In this document: positions 26,920 to 35,520 of the stretch, piece after piece
Numbering within the stretch: position 1 is the stretch's first letter
Layout of the letters: the number at the start of each line of letters is the position of its first letter
Assembly: GCA_964551995.1 (NCBI GenBank)
Contig: CAZKFD010000011.1
Coordinates: 62,001 to 126,000 of the forward strand
Origin: DATKJS01 sp964551995
Lineage (GTDB): Bacteria > Acidobacteriota > Aminicenantia > Aminicenantales > Saccharicenantaceae
Length of the DNA: 64,000 nt
Direction of reading: 5' to 3'
Translations under genes and position numbers: made by a program
The notes under the pieces: generated by a model
Told to the model about the DNA's origin: nothing
The model's database searches: none
What the model saw: the letters and a program-made list of their open reading frames with translations, nothing else

Positions 26920-28342
26920 CCTCGCGCTCCTTCTCGGGACCGGACTGCCCCGGCGCTTTCGTGTAAATCCAGTCCTTCACCTCGAGGGGGCTCTGGGCCG
27001 CGTTCTCGAGCCTCCCGACGGACTGCTGGGCTTGAACCAAAGCCTCCAGTCGGGCCTGCTCGCCGGCGTTGAGCTCGAGCTCGACGGTCAGAAGCTCGAG
27101 CGTCGAGATCTCGCCGAGCTCGTGTTTGGCCGCGGCTGCCTTCGCCTGCGCGGCGAGGTTGGCCCGGAGGTCGTCCGCCGCCTGAGCTTTCCGGAGGGCC
27201 GAGCGGCAGTCCTCGACGGCGGCGTCGAGCTCGCCGATGACTTGGGACTGAAGGGCGAGGAACGCGGCCGCGCTCGCGGCGCGTTGAGCCTCAGCCTCGG
27301 CGATCGGGCCCCGGTTGCGGCTGAAGATGGGAAGCTCGAGCGCCAGGCCGAGGGTCCATTTGCTGTCGGTCTGGTCGAGCTGGTAGTCGGGCGAGAGGCG
27401 GATGTCCGGATATTGCTTGGCGATTTCCAGGCGCAGGGCCGACTCGCTGGCCGCATATTCCGAAAGGGCGGCCAGGAGGTCGGAGCGGTTCAGGACCGCG
27501 TGGCGGCGGACCTCGCCCTCCGGGAAGTCCGGCGAGGGCGGGCGGAAGTCCTCGTAGGAAATCTGTACCCCGTCCAGGGCCTTCCTGGGGAGGCCGATCG
27601 CGGCGGCCAGCCCGGCCATCGCTTCTTCCTTGGCTCGGGCGGCCTCGATCGCGGCCAGACGGCTTCCGTCGAGCGCAACCCGCGCCTGGGAAACCTCGTA
27701 GGCCGAAACCTCTCCGGCCTCATGCTGGACATCAAGAAGCCGAACCGTTTCCCGTTGGAGTCTCTCCGCCTCGGCGAGGAGGGACTCCCGCTCGCCGGCC
27801 GCATAGGTCTCGAGCAGGGTGCTGCGCAGGCGGCTGCGCATGTCCCAGGCGGCTTTGAGGATATCCCAGCGCGCCGCCTCGGAGAGGTGCCTGGCCTCGG
27901 CAATCCTCAGGCCGCGCTTGCCGGCCGTCTCGATCGGGATCTCCAGGAGGATCTCCGGGATCCAGGGCGTCATCAGGCTCACCGGGGTCGTGCTGTTGTA
28001 TCCGACCAGGGGGTTCAGGGTCGGGTTGGGACGTTCGCCGGCCGTGATCCGGCCCGCCCGGGCCACCCCCCACTGGGCGCGGGCGACGTCCATATCGGGA
28101 TTGTAATACAGCGCGGCCAGGGTCAGAGACTTGAGATCCCATACCGCCGGCGGCCAGTCCTTGACGTCGCCGTTCTGGAGAAGGAAATCTTTGAGTTCCG
28201 TCGAGGTGAGCCTCCGGGCCTCGAACGCGTCCATGGCTTTGGCCGGTTCGATGGGCTGGGGATGGTAGCGGACGCAGGCCGGCGTCATCGAGAGGGCAAG
28301 AGCCACGCCGATGACCATGAACAGCGCACGTGATCTCATCAT
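26912..28342 (-). CDS. TolC-like outer-membrane efflux lipoprotein
   Basis: 476 residues. The signal peptide ends at MTPAC, so Cys23 is probably lipidated. Two OEP repeats follow, each with a long coiled helix pair, for example LLDVQHEAGEVSAYEVSQARVALDGSR and KHELGEISTLELLTVELELNAGEQAR, and beta strands such as PTLNPLVGY and DIRLSPDYQLDQTDSKWTLGLALELPIF. First gene of the three-gene RND operon. Promoter candidate on the minus strand: TTGAAA (28548-28543), 18 bp, GATAAT (28524-28519). Confidence 0.92.
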   Translation of the reverse strand: MMRSRALFMVIGVALALSMTPACVRYHPQPIEPAKAMDAFEARRLTSTELKDFLLQNGDVKDWPPAVWDLKSLTLAALYYNPDMDVARAQWGVARAGRITAGERPNPTLNPLVGYNSTTPVSLMTPWIPEILLEIPIETAGKRGLRIAEARHLSEAARWDILKAAWDMRSRLRSTLLETYAAGERESLLAEAERLQRETVRLLDVQHEAGEVSAYEVSQARVALDGSRLAAIEAARAKEEAMAGLAAAIGLPRKALDGVQISYEDFRPPSPDFPEGEVRRHAVLNRSDLLAALSEYAASESALRLEIAKQYPDIRLSPDYQLDQTDSKWTLGLALELPIFSRNRGPIAEAEAQRAASAAAFLALQSQVIGELDAAVEDCRSALRKAQAADDLRANLAAQAKAAAAKHELGEISTLELLTVELELNAGEQARLEALVQAQQSVGRLENAAQSPLEVKDWIYTKAPGQSGPEKEREDE

Positions 28343-28518
28343 GCCGCATTCCCCAGTCCGGCGTCTCCGGAGACCGCGCCGCCCGTCCCCCGCAGACGAC
28401 GGGACGGCCCGGAATCCTCCGGATCCGAATATCCGCTATAGGGACGACGCGAAACGCGGTTTCCTTCCCGAAGTTCCCGGTTTAAGAGGTTTCTGATCAT
28501 GAGGTTGTCAGGAACGGT

Positions 28519-28548
28519 ATTATCATTCCCGGGCGGGGAGGCTTTCAA
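28519..28548 (-). promoter_or_regulatory. Putative promoter of the RND efflux operon
   Basis: Minus strand TTGAAA (28548-28543), 18 bp spacer, GATAAT (28524-28519). The leader to ATG 28342 would be about 170 nt and contains no obvious gene. Confidence 0.45.
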
Positions 28549-28613
28549 CTGAATTTTCCGTCAGATAGGAACCTGTTTTTGGCCCGGCGGCCAGGGATCT
28601 TTCTATGTCGCGG

Positions 28614-28838
28614 CTAGGCGGGATTCCTCTTGTAGAATAGCCGTTTGACGACCTCGGCCGCGGCGCCGTCGCGGACGGCCGTGGCCTTGACCCGGACGAG
28701 GGAGATGGGCCTGCGCACGGCGTCGGCCGCCCCCTTCTCCTGCCAGAAGCCGAGGAGGCTGCTGGCCAGGATGATGAACAGGATGATGGAGGCGTCCGTT
28801 TCGGACAGGCTCCAGAAGCCCCGGAGGTCTCCGGCCAT
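28614..28838 (-). pseudogene. P-type ATPase fragment (short ORF)
   Basis: 74 codons starting at ATG 28838 with GGGAGG 4 nt upstream, 11 nt after the preceding gene. The product includes TDASIILFIILASSLLGFWQEKGAADAV followed by VRVKATAVRDGAAAEV. This is the TM2 and start of the actuator domain of magnesium-type P-type ATPases, then unrelated residues and a stop. The phosphorylation, nucleotide and other membrane domains are absent. It is a remnant, although it kept a usable ribosome binding site. Confidence 0.6.
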
Positions 28839-28849
28839 CGAGCCTCCCG

Positions 28850-29536
28850 TCAGTTGTTCTTTTCGATCTCGCGGCGGATGCTGGGCTCCAGGTCTTCGGG
28901 GTGGGCCCGGCAGTGGTATTCGATCCCGCTCGCCGAACGATGGGCCTTGAAATAGGGCCAGCCAAGACTCATCAGGTGCCGTTCGTGGAGCTCGTGCAGG
29001 AGCACGAACTTCCGGTCGCCGGGGCTGAGGTCATCGTCCAGCCAGACCTCTTCCTTCGGGACGAAGTGATAGACCTTGTCGTGGCCGCCCTCGGTGAAGT
29101 CGATGAAATAAAGGCTCCGCACGAGCTCTCCCCGGATGATCCAGACCTTGACCCGCCCGCTGTATTTCTTGAGGAGCCTTTTATGGATGGAGGCGACGAT
29201 GGTTTTCCGGCCCAGGGACGCGACCTGGCGGATCATCTCCGACTTCCGGCGCTCCCTCTTCTCCACGGCGTCGGCCTTCTCCAGGGCGTCGTCGTAGGGC
29301 ATGCCGCCGGCCATCAGCCGGTGCTCGACGAGCAGGTGGTCGATGAAGAACTGCTCCTCCCCCGGGCCGTACTCCTTGTCGATCCAGAATTCGTTGCGGG
29401 GGATGAACCGGAAGCGGAAGTGCTGGCCGAAATTCGTGAATTCCTCGTCGATGCTTTTCCGGACGTAGCGGCCGTCGACGATCCAGACCGTGAAGCCGCC
29501 GACCTCGTCGAACTTCCTGAGATAGGGTTTTTTCAT
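28850..29536 (-). CDS. Uncharacterised protein with an internal domain duplication
   Basis: 228 residues, soluble, no signal peptide. The two halves are related. The N-half has VWIVDGRYVRKSIDEEFTNFGQHF, FIPRNEFWIDKEYGPGE, FFIDHLLVEHRLMAGGMPYDDA. The C-half has VWIIRGELVRSLYFIDFTEGGHD, FVPKEEVWLDDDLSPGD, FVLLHELHERHLMSLGWPYFKAH. The C-half keeps a possible metal-binding HELHE cluster; in the N-half the same place reads DHLLVEH. I do not recognise a named family. The ATG (29536) overlaps the S9C stop codon (ATGA), so it is translationally coupled to that peptidase. Function unknown. Confidence 0.8.
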   Translation of the reverse strand: MKKPYLRKFDEVGGFTVWIVDGRYVRKSIDEEFTNFGQHFRFRFIPRNEFWIDKEYGPGEEQFFIDHLLVEHRLMAGGMPYDDALEKADAVEKRERRKSEMIRQVASLGRKTIVASIHKRLLKKYSGRVKVWIIRGELVRSLYFIDFTEGGHDKVYHFVPKEEVWLDDDLSPGDRKFVLLHELHERHLMSLGWPYFKAHRSASGIEYHCRAHPEDLEPSIRREIEKNN

Positions 29537-31572
29537 GAGCCCTCTTTCTTCAGGTACTTGTCGTACCAGGCCACATACCGTTCGTAGTGGTCGCGGACGT
29601 AGCTCGGGGTCGTGAGGCCGTGGAACTGGCCCGGGTAGATGACGAGTTCGGTGTCCACCCCCAGGCTCTTGAGTGCCTCGTACATTTGCTCGCCGCCGAT
29701 GAGGGGCACGTTGAAATCCTTGTCGCCGCCCATGAAGAGCGTCGGCGTCCGGATGCGGTCGGCGTGAAAGAACGGATAGGAAATCTTGAGCCACAGGTCC
29801 GTCGTCTTCCAGGGGGCCCCGATCTCGAGATCGTATTGCCGGATGTATTCGTCGTGCCCGTACATCGAGAGCTGAAGGGCGCTGCCCGCCCCGCTGATTG
29901 CCGCCTTGAAGCGGCTGTCGGTAGCGATGGTGTAGTCCGTCAGGATTCCGCCGTAGCTCCAGCCGCCGATGCCGAGCCACTGCGGGTCGGCGATGCCCGC
30001 CGCCACGGCTCCGTCGACCGCGCCGAGAAGGTCCATGACTTCCTTGTGCCCCCAGTCGGCGAAAATGGCCTTCTGGAACGCCGAGCCGCGGCCCGAGCTG
30101 CCGCGGTAGTTGACCGCCAGGACGACGTAGCCGTTCGCGGCCAGGAACTGGTGCTCGAAGCTGAAGCTGTATTCATCCTGGCCGATCGGCCCGCCGTGGA
30201 TCCGGAGCAGCAGAGGGTAGCGCCGGCCCGGGGCGAAGGAGGCCGGCTTCACGATGAGGCCGTGAACGACGGTGCCGTCCTTGCTCTTCGAGGAGAAATC
30301 CTCCGTCGTCGCCAGCTCGAGCCCGGAGAGCAGGGCGTCGTTCTGGTGGGTCAGCCGCCTGAGCGTTCCGGCCTCGAGCGCGTCAACCTCGGCGAGCTCA
30401 ACGGCCGTGCCCGAAAGCAGCGTCAGGGCGCCGTCGGCGCCGAGCGAAATACTGGAGACCGTCCGCCGGCCGGTGGTTAGCTTCTCGACCGGCCCTCCAG
30501 AGAAAGCGGTCTCGCCGACATAGACGACTCGATCATCCTCGACAAGGAAGATCAGGTTCTTCCCGTCCGCGGTCCAGAGGATAGGGCCGACAACAGCCCG
30601 GTCTAGCGCTTCCGTCAGGATCTTCTGCTCGCCGCCCGCCGCCGGGACGACGGCCAGCTTGTTAAGATTGTACGCGGAAAAGCGCGGGGGATCGCCGCTG
30701 AGGAAGGCGATCCATTGCCCGTCGGGGCTCCAGGCCGGACGGCTCCCTTCGGGGCCTTCCCGGCTCGTGAGGCGCTTGGACTCCGCCCCGGGCCTGGCTT
30801 CGACAACGAAAACGGCGGTGTCCGGATTCCGGTCCGGGTCTGACCCGCAGTCGCTGATGAAGGCGACCCGGCTTCCGTCCGGCGACCAGGCCGGCCGCAC
30901 GTCATCCCACGATCCCGACGTGAGGGGCTCGGCTTTTTTTCGGGCCGCCACGTCGAAGAGCCACAGGTGCGAATACAGCCGCTTGAGATATCCTTCCCGG
31001 TCCTCCTTGAAATGGTAGCGGTCGATGACCATCGGCGCCGGCGTCTTCCGCTTCCAACCCTCCAGCTTTTCCGGCTCGTCCGCCGGGTCCTGGTCGCTCG
31101 TAACGATGACCAGCCGCCGGCCGTCCGGAGACCAAGCGTAATCGCTGACGCCGCCTTTGATGTCCGTCAACCGCTGCGCTTCGCCGCCCCTCCTGTCGAG
31201 AAGCCAGACCTGGGGGCCGAGCTTCTTCTCCTCCTCGGTGCCGCGGGAGGCAAGGAAGGACAGGAAGCGCCCGTCCGGACTCCAGCGGGGAGAGGTCTCG
31301 CTGTCCGGATCGGATGTCAGGCGGACCTCCTGAGAACCGTCCCAGCTCGCCATCCAGATATCGCTGTCGCTCTTATCCTTTTCGAAGTCTGTCGTGCCGA
31401 CGGTATACGCCACCCATTTCCCGTCCGGCGAGCGCTGGGGATCACCGACCATGCGGATCCTGGCCAAGTCGTCAAGCGTGATGGCGCGCTTGGCCGCTTT
31501 CGCCGGGCCGGCCTGCCCGGCGGCTGCGGCCACACCGATTGCCACGAAGACGATCCCGAGACGACGCAACAT
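29533..31572 (-). CDS. Prolyl oligopeptidase-family serine peptidase (S9C, acylaminoacyl peptidase-like)
   Basis: About 679 residues from ATG 31572 (MLRRLGIVFVAIGVAAAAG), or 687 from ATG 31596 (MLEKSAKI). The signal peptide is followed by a WD40-like propeller with repeated WSPDG blades (WSPDGRFLSFLAS, AWSPDGRRLVIV, AWSPDGSRVAFI) and a hydrolase domain with Ser in GGWSYGGIL, Asp in GGDKDFNVP and His in GQFHGL. It probably trims peptides in the periplasm. The promoter described below would begin the mRNA almost exactly at 31596, so the upstream start would be leaderless. Operon partner is the duplicated-domain protein. Confidence 0.92.
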   Translation of the reverse strand: MLRRLGIVFVAIGVAAAAGQAGPAKAAKRAITLDDLARIRMVGDPQRSPDGKWVAYTVGTTDFEKDKSDSDIWMASWDGSQEVRLTSDPDSETSPRWSPDGRFLSFLASRGTEEEKKLGPQVWLLDRRGGEAQRLTDIKGGVSDYAWSPDGRRLVIVTSDQDPADEPEKLEGWKRKTPAPMVIDRYHFKEDREGYLKRLYSHLWLFDVAARKKAEPLTSGSWDDVRPAWSPDGSRVAFISDCGSDPDRNPDTAVFVVEARPGAESKRLTSREGPEGSRPAWSPDGQWIAFLSGDPPRFSAYNLNKLAVVPAAGGEQKILTEALDRAVVGPILWTADGKNLIFLVEDDRVVYVGETAFSGGPVEKLTTGRRTVSSISLGADGALTLLSGTAVELAEVDALEAGTLRRLTHQNDALLSGLELATTEDFSSKSKDGTVVHGLIVKPASFAPGRRYPLLLRIHGGPIGQDEYSFSFEHQFLAANGYVVLAVNYRGSSGRGSAFQKAIFADWGHKEVMDLLGAVDGAVAAGIADPQWLGIGGWSYGGILTDYTIATDSRFKAAISGAGSALQLSMYGHDEYIRQYDLEIGAPWKTTDLWLKISYPFFHADRIRTPTLFMGGDKDFNVPLIGGEQMYEALKSLGVDTELVIYPGQFHGLTTPSYVRDHYERYVAWYDKYLKKEGS

Positions 31573-31602
31573 GATTTTGGCGCTTTTCTCAAGCATAGAA
31601 AA

Positions 31603-31631
31603 TTTATACTGTCGGGCCGCTGTCATGTCAA
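31603..31631 (-). promoter_or_regulatory. Sigma70 promoter of the S9C peptidase
   Basis: Minus strand TTGACA (31631-31626), exact 17 bp spacer, TATAAA (31608-31603). The predicted transcription start falls at about 31596, the A of an in-frame ATG. Confidence 0.8.
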
Positions 31632-31643
31632 GGCGGCCGGAAA

Positions 31644-31672
31644 TTGATTCTGGTGCCGGGTTCACTTATAAT
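31644..31672 (+). promoter_or_regulatory. Sigma70 promoter of the GGCT-like gene
   Basis: TTGATT (31644-31649), 17 bp, TATAAT (31667-31672), 41 nt before ATG 31713. It is back to back with the S9C promoter, with 12 nt between the two -35 boxes. Confidence 0.75.
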
Positions 31673-31712
31673 CGAGGGCGAGTGGATCGAACCTGGCCGC
31701 AAGGGGTGTGCG

Positions 31713-32150
31713 ATGCTCTACTTCGCCTACGCTTCGAATATGAACCACGCGCAGATGAAAGAGAGGTGTCCCGGAGGGCGCTTTCTGAAGCCCGCCGTCC
31801 TCAGCGGCTACCGATTCGTCTACGACGGCTATTCCGTGGCGCGCCAGGGTGCGACGGCCAACATCGTGAATTCGGGTGTCGACAGGGTCTTAGGGGCGCT
31901 CTTTGAGATTACGGAGAAGGACCGGCTTGAGCTGGACGCCTACGAAGGCTACCCCAAGGCCTACGACAGAAAAGACGTCGAGGTTAGGGACGGTGAGGGA
32001 AAGGCCTATAAAGCGATGGCCTATTTCCGGACCGGGCGGGCCCTCGGGAAGCCGCACCCCGACTACGAGAAAGTCGTCCTCGAGGGGGCGAAAGACTGCG
32101 GGCTGCCCGAGGACTACGTGGACAAGTACCTGCGCGTGATCCGGCTCTGA
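31713..32150 (+). CDS. Gamma-glutamylcyclotransferase/AIG2-like protein
   Basis: 145 residues of the GGCT-like barrel. The N-terminal substrate loop is YFAYASNM (family YGSN), then GYRFVYDGYSVARQGATANIVN and DRVLGALFEI. The catalytic Glu is in ELDAYEGYP, and the C-terminus has YEKVVLEGAKDCGLPEDYVDKYL. Members release 5-oxoproline from gamma-glutamyl amino acids, peptides or glutathione-like thiols; the exact substrate is unknown. ATG 31713 is the first start with the conserved N-terminus. A terminator follows. Confidence 0.85.
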   Translation: MLYFAYASNMNHAQMKERCPGGRFLKPAVLSGYRFVYDGYSVARQGATANIVNSGVDRVLGALFEITEKDRLELDAYEGYPKAYDRKDVEVRDGEGKAYKAMAYFRTGRALGKPHPDYEKVVLEGAKDCGLPEDYVDKYLRVIRL

Positions 32151-32162
32151 GCCCGCGCGGCG

Positions 32163-32200
32163 CCCCGGAGAGAGACGCATCCGGGGTCCGGCCCTTTTTT
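32163..32200 (+). terminator. Rho-independent terminator after the GGCT-like gene
   Basis: CCCCGGA (32163-32169) pairs with TCCGGGG (32180-32186) and is followed by a T6 run at 32195-32200, a slightly distant U tract. Confidence 0.55.
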
Positions 32201-32447
32201 GGCGACTTCTTGACGATTTTTTCGCGGACCCGTGACACCTTTGTCCTCCGACTGGACCATTATTCTCTTGCCGGGCGGAAGCCGGGAGGCTTCCGGGATC
32301 TCTGCTCCAGGCAAAGGCCGAAGCTCTGCCTCCGGGAACGGATGAGTTGCTTTCCCGCCGGCTCCGCTGATCGCCCGAAGAACCGTCTGTCGAGGAACCG
32401 CCGGGGTCCCGGTTCCGGTAGGTTTTCCGGAAGACTCTTGGTATAAT
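32201..32447 (+). promoter_or_regulatory. Hairpin-rich gap and extended -10 before the deacetylase gene
   Basis: No gene is supported between 32201 and 32486. The stretch holds a perfect 8-bp hairpin with GGGA loop (32276-32283 with 32288-32295), a weaker AGGCA/TGCCT hairpin just after it, and GGAACCG/CGGTTCC near 32393-32416. An extended -10 promoter, TGG followed by TATAAT (32442-32447), lies 39 nt before the deacetylase ATG. Most hairpins lie upstream of that promoter, so they are not part of the deacetylase leader if it is used. I could not match them to a known riboswitch. Confidence 0.4.
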
Positions 32448-32486
32448 GAGACCTCGCCGGAGCGGCTCCGGCCCCCGTGGGAGACG

Positions 32487-33302
32487 ATGAAAATCAAAAT
32501 CGCTTTGGCCGCGACGGGAGTGTCCCTGGCCGTCATGGCGCTTCCGGCCTGGGCGCTCGCTTCGCTCTGGAGCGCCGGGCCGGCCTTTCAGGTCTGGTGG
32601 GGGATCCTGGCTTTGGCCGCCGACGGGGTCATTCTCGACGGCGTTTTCCGCCATCACGCGCCCGTTTTCGGCCGAGTCTTCTGGCGGGGAGACGAAGACC
32701 TCCGGGCCGTAGCGCTGACGTTCGATGACGGCCCTAACGGTCCCCACACCTCGCGCATCCTGGACGTGCTCGGCGCGGCGGGCGTCAAGGCGACATTCTT
32801 TCTCCTCGGCCGTAACGTTCGGCGTTTTCCGGATCTCGTGGCGAGGATCGCGGGCGAGGGGCATGAGATCGGGAACCACGGGCTTAGCCACAGCCCTCTT
32901 GCACTCAAGTCTCTGGCCGACGTCCGCCGGGAGATCCGGACGACGGCCGCCCTCATCCGGGAGGCGTCCGGCGGGGCGGAGGCCCGGCTCTTCCGGGCCC
33001 CACACGGCTGGAGGAATCCCTGGACGAACGCCGCCGTCCGCGCCGAAGGATGTCTCCCCGTGTCCTGGACATTCGGCGTCTGGGACACGTCCCGCCCAGG
33101 GGCGGAGGTGATCGTCCGCCGCACGCTGCGGGGTCTCGGAAACGGCTGCGTCTTCCTTTTCCATGACGGGCGGGGCACGGAAGAGGCTGCGGACTCGAGC
33201 CAGCTGGCCGAGGCCCTGCCCGAGATCATCGCCGAGATCCGTAGACGAGGATATGATTTCCTGACTCTTTCCGAGATGATGACGAGGTCGCGGCGGGCAT
33301 GA
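32487..33302 (+). CDS. Polysaccharide deacetylase (CE4 / NodB homology)
   Basis: 271 residues with an N-terminal membrane segment (about 4-28) and a second hydrophobic stretch. The NodB domain starts near residue 74: motif 1 TFDDGP (Asp80 base, Asp81 metal ligand), motif 2 HEIGNHGLSH (metal ligands His131 and His135), motif 3 RAPHGW in place of the more common RPPYG. The family removes N- or O-acetyl groups from peptidoglycan, chitin-like or exopolysaccharides at the cell surface. Its stop overlaps the next ATG (ATGA), coupling it to a flippase-like membrane protein. Confidence 0.9.
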   Translation: MKIKIALAATGVSLAVMALPAWALASLWSAGPAFQVWWGILALAADGVILDGVFRHHAPVFGRVFWRGDEDLRAVALTFDDGPNGPHTSRILDVLGAAGVKATFFLLGRNVRRFPDLVARIAGEGHEIGNHGLSHSPLALKSLADVRREIRTTAALIREASGGAEARLFRAPHGWRNPWTNAAVRAEGCLPVSWTFGVWDTSRPGAEVIVRRTLRGLGNGCVFLFHDGRGTEEAADSSQLAEALPEIIAEIRRRGYDFLTLSEMMTRSRRA

Positions 33303-34276
33303 ACCGGCGCCGGGTCGTTTCGCTCATCTCGCTCGCGGCGTCGTTGGCCGTTCTCCTCCTTCTGTTCTCCCGCATGAACCTGGCGCTGGCGGCCCGCTCC
33401 CTGACCGAGATCCGCTGGGGCTGGGTCCTGGCGCTGGCCCTGCTGAACATCGTTCACACGTGGGTCGAGGCGGAGCGATGGAACCTGATCATCTCGTCGG
33501 TCAAACCGGACTCCCGAGTGCCGCAGGCCTTCGCGGCCATCCTGGTCGGCGTCCTCGGCAACATCCTCCTGCCCCTCAGGCTGGGGGACGGCGCGAGAGC
33601 CCTCTTCCTGGCCAGGAAGCAGAAGATGCGGTTTTCGGGCGCCCTGTCCACGGTCGTCCTCGACCGGGTCGTCGATATCGCCTTTTTCCTGGCTCTTGTC
33701 GGCGTCACAGCCCTCTTTTTCCCGTTCTCGTCGTCCCAGAGGAGGACCTTCGCCGTCTCCGCCCTCGCTCTGGCCGTGGTGGTGGCCGTCCTCATTCTCC
33801 TCGCCAAGGGCAGCCTGAGCGCAAAAGTGAGGTCTCTCGGAAAGCCGGGCCGGGCGGTGAGCGATCAGATCGCGCACCTGAGGATTGGGGTCTCGGCCCT
33901 GAGGAACGCGGGCATCATGCTCCCGACCGGAGCCCTGGCCGCCCTGTCGTGGATCATGCGGGCGACGCTCGTCTGGATGATGTTCCGAGCTTTCCGGCTG
34001 GATCTGCCGGTTTTGGACGCCGCCGTGACGCTGATCCTGCTGAACGTGGGCACAGCCGCGGTCAACACGCCGGCCAACGTCGGCGGCTTCGAGCTTTCGG
34101 TGGTGGCCGCTCTGGCCCTCTTCGGCGTCGAGACGGAAAGAGCCCTGAGTTTCGCCGTGCTTCTTCACGCCGCGGAGATCATCCCCGTGGTCTTCCTCGG
34201 GCTCGGCGTCCTCTGGCTGACGGGCTTCCGCATCGAGGCCCCGGGGCCGGGCGTTAATTCAGAGAAAACCGGATAG
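33299..34276 (+). CDS. Lysylphosphatidylglycerol synthase TM-region / UPF0104 flippase-like protein
   Basis: 325 residues, eight or so membrane helices, with the family motifs LGNILLPLRLGDGARALFL near residue 85, STVVLDRVVDIAFF near 118, and ANVGGFELSVVAAL near 262. Members include the MprF flippase domain and YbhN-type proteins proposed to flip lipids or lipid-linked sugars. Coupling to a deacetylase and a neighbouring GT4 suggests a surface glycan or lipid modification step. The gene overlaps the convergent GT4 gene by 23 nt at its 3' end. Confidence 0.85.
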   Translation: MNRRRVVSLISLAASLAVLLLLFSRMNLALAARSLTEIRWGWVLALALLNIVHTWVEAERWNLIISSVKPDSRVPQAFAAILVGVLGNILLPLRLGDGARALFLARKQKMRFSGALSTVVLDRVVDIAFFLALVGVTALFFPFSSSQRRTFAVSALALAVVVAVLILLAKGSLSAKVRSLGKPGRAVSDQIAHLRIGVSALRNAGIMLPTGALAALSWIMRATLVWMMFRAFRLDLPVLDAAVTLILLNVGTAAVNTPANVGGFELSVVAALALFGVETERALSFAVLLHAAEIIPVVFLGLGVLWLTGFRIEAPGPGVNSEKTG

Positions 34277-35459
34277 GGTTCGCGGCGTCGCGCGTCCCAT
34301 CCCATTGTTGGGGCGGACGGCCGAGCGGATTCTGTTCCGGGCGTTCTGCAGGCCGCTTGAGTGCGCGCCTGTAGACATCGGCGATGCGCTCGGCGATCCT
34401 CGGCCAGGCGAATTCCTGGGCCTTCCTCAGTCCGGCCTGCCGCATGACCCAGCGGTAGGCGGGGTCGTCGATCAGGTTCACGATCGCCCGGGTCCAGGCC
34501 TCCGTGTTGAAGGGGGGGACCATGACGGCCTCTCTTCCGCCGGCGATGAGTTCCCGGAATCCGATGATGTCGGAGGCGACGATCGGGGTGCCGCAGGCCA
34601 TGGCCTCCAGAAGCGTGATCCCGAACGAGGCCCGCGTGGTCGGGCAGAGATACAGGTCCGAGCTGCCGTAGCAGTCCGGGCGCTCTTCGAAAACGTGCCC
34701 CATGAACTTGACGCTGGCCCCGAGGTCGCGAGCCTTCCGCTCGTAGTGGGAACGGAGAGGCCCGTCCCCGGCGACGACCAGCTCCGCGTTCGAGTACCGG
34801 GCCAGCACCCCGGGCATGGCATCGAGAATCGTTTGGAGGCCGTTGCGGGGGTCGAGACGGCCGAGAAACAGGAGTCTCGGCCCTTGCTTGAGGGCGTCGT
34901 TCGGCTGCCGGCCGTTGGGATGAAAATATCTCACCTCGATCCCGTTCGGGATGATCTCCCAGTCGGCCCGGAAATAGCGGGAGTGGGCCTGGATCACGGG
35001 TTCGCTGACGGCGATCTTGACGGCGATCGCATCCATGAGGATCTGCATGGGCTTTTGAAGAAGACGATAAGGGGGAGATCCCGGAAACCAGGAATGGAAC
35101 GTGGCGACGACCGGAAGACGAAGCCTGTAGGCCGCCCATTGACCGACCATCCCCAGCGTGGGGGCCAGGGCACCGTGAAGATGGATGAGCTCGATGCGGT
35201 CCTCGCGGAGAATCCGTTCGATGTCCCTCAGGAGCGTCCGGCCGGTGCTCACACGGGCGAAAGATCCGTTGCTGTAGATCAGCCGGCTCTTCCCGACGCG
35301 GCGGACGAACGGCTCGTCCCCGCTCTCGCCGGCCATGTGGGACGTGATGATCGTCGCCGAGTGGCCCATCGCCCTGAGCTCGCGGGCAAGGTGATGCACG
35401 TGCTCGGTCACGCCGCCGAGGTGCGGATAATAGAATTCGGTGATGAGCGCGATGCGCAT
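34254..35459 (-). CDS. GT4-family glycosyltransferase
   Basis: 401 residues, GT-B fold. The N-terminal Rossmann domain starts MRIALITEFYYPHLGGVTEHVHHLARELRAMGH, the usual GT4 opening. The C-terminal domain has LLFLGRLDPRNGLQTILDAMP and the nucleotide-sugar motif FGITLLEAMACGTPIVASDIIGF with the conserved E(x7)E-type element. It is cytoplasmic or membrane-associated and probably builds a glycolipid (PimB-like) or polysaccharide; donor unknown. It is convergent with the UPF0104 gene. Confidence 0.9.
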   Translation of the reverse strand: MRIALITEFYYPHLGGVTEHVHHLARELRAMGHSATIITSHMAGESGDEPFVRRVGKSRLIYSNGSFARVSTGRTLLRDIERILREDRIELIHLHGALAPTLGMVGQWAAYRLRLPVVATFHSWFPGSPPYRLLQKPMQILMDAIAVKIAVSEPVIQAHSRYFRADWEIIPNGIEVRYFHPNGRQPNDALKQGPRLLFLGRLDPRNGLQTILDAMPGVLARYSNAELVVAGDGPLRSHYERKARDLGASVKFMGHVFEERPDCYGSSDLYLCPTTRASFGITLLEAMACGTPIVASDIIGFRELIAGGREAVMVPPFNTEAWTRAIVNLIDDPAYRWVMRQAGLRKAQEFAWPRIAERIADVYRRALKRPAERPEQNPLGRPPQQWDGTRDAANPIRFSLN

Positions 35460-35520
35460 TCTCTTCCCCTCTTGTCTAAAAACGATATCTTCCGAACATG
35501 ATCTCGGGAGACGACTCGTG

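Noticed and set aside
32201..32440. c-di-GMP (GEMM) or other riboswitch before the deacetylase gene
   Set aside because: Several hairpins and a GGCAAAGGCC string are seen, but the GEMM tetraloop-receptor and conserved joins are absent, and the -10 lies downstream of the hairpins.
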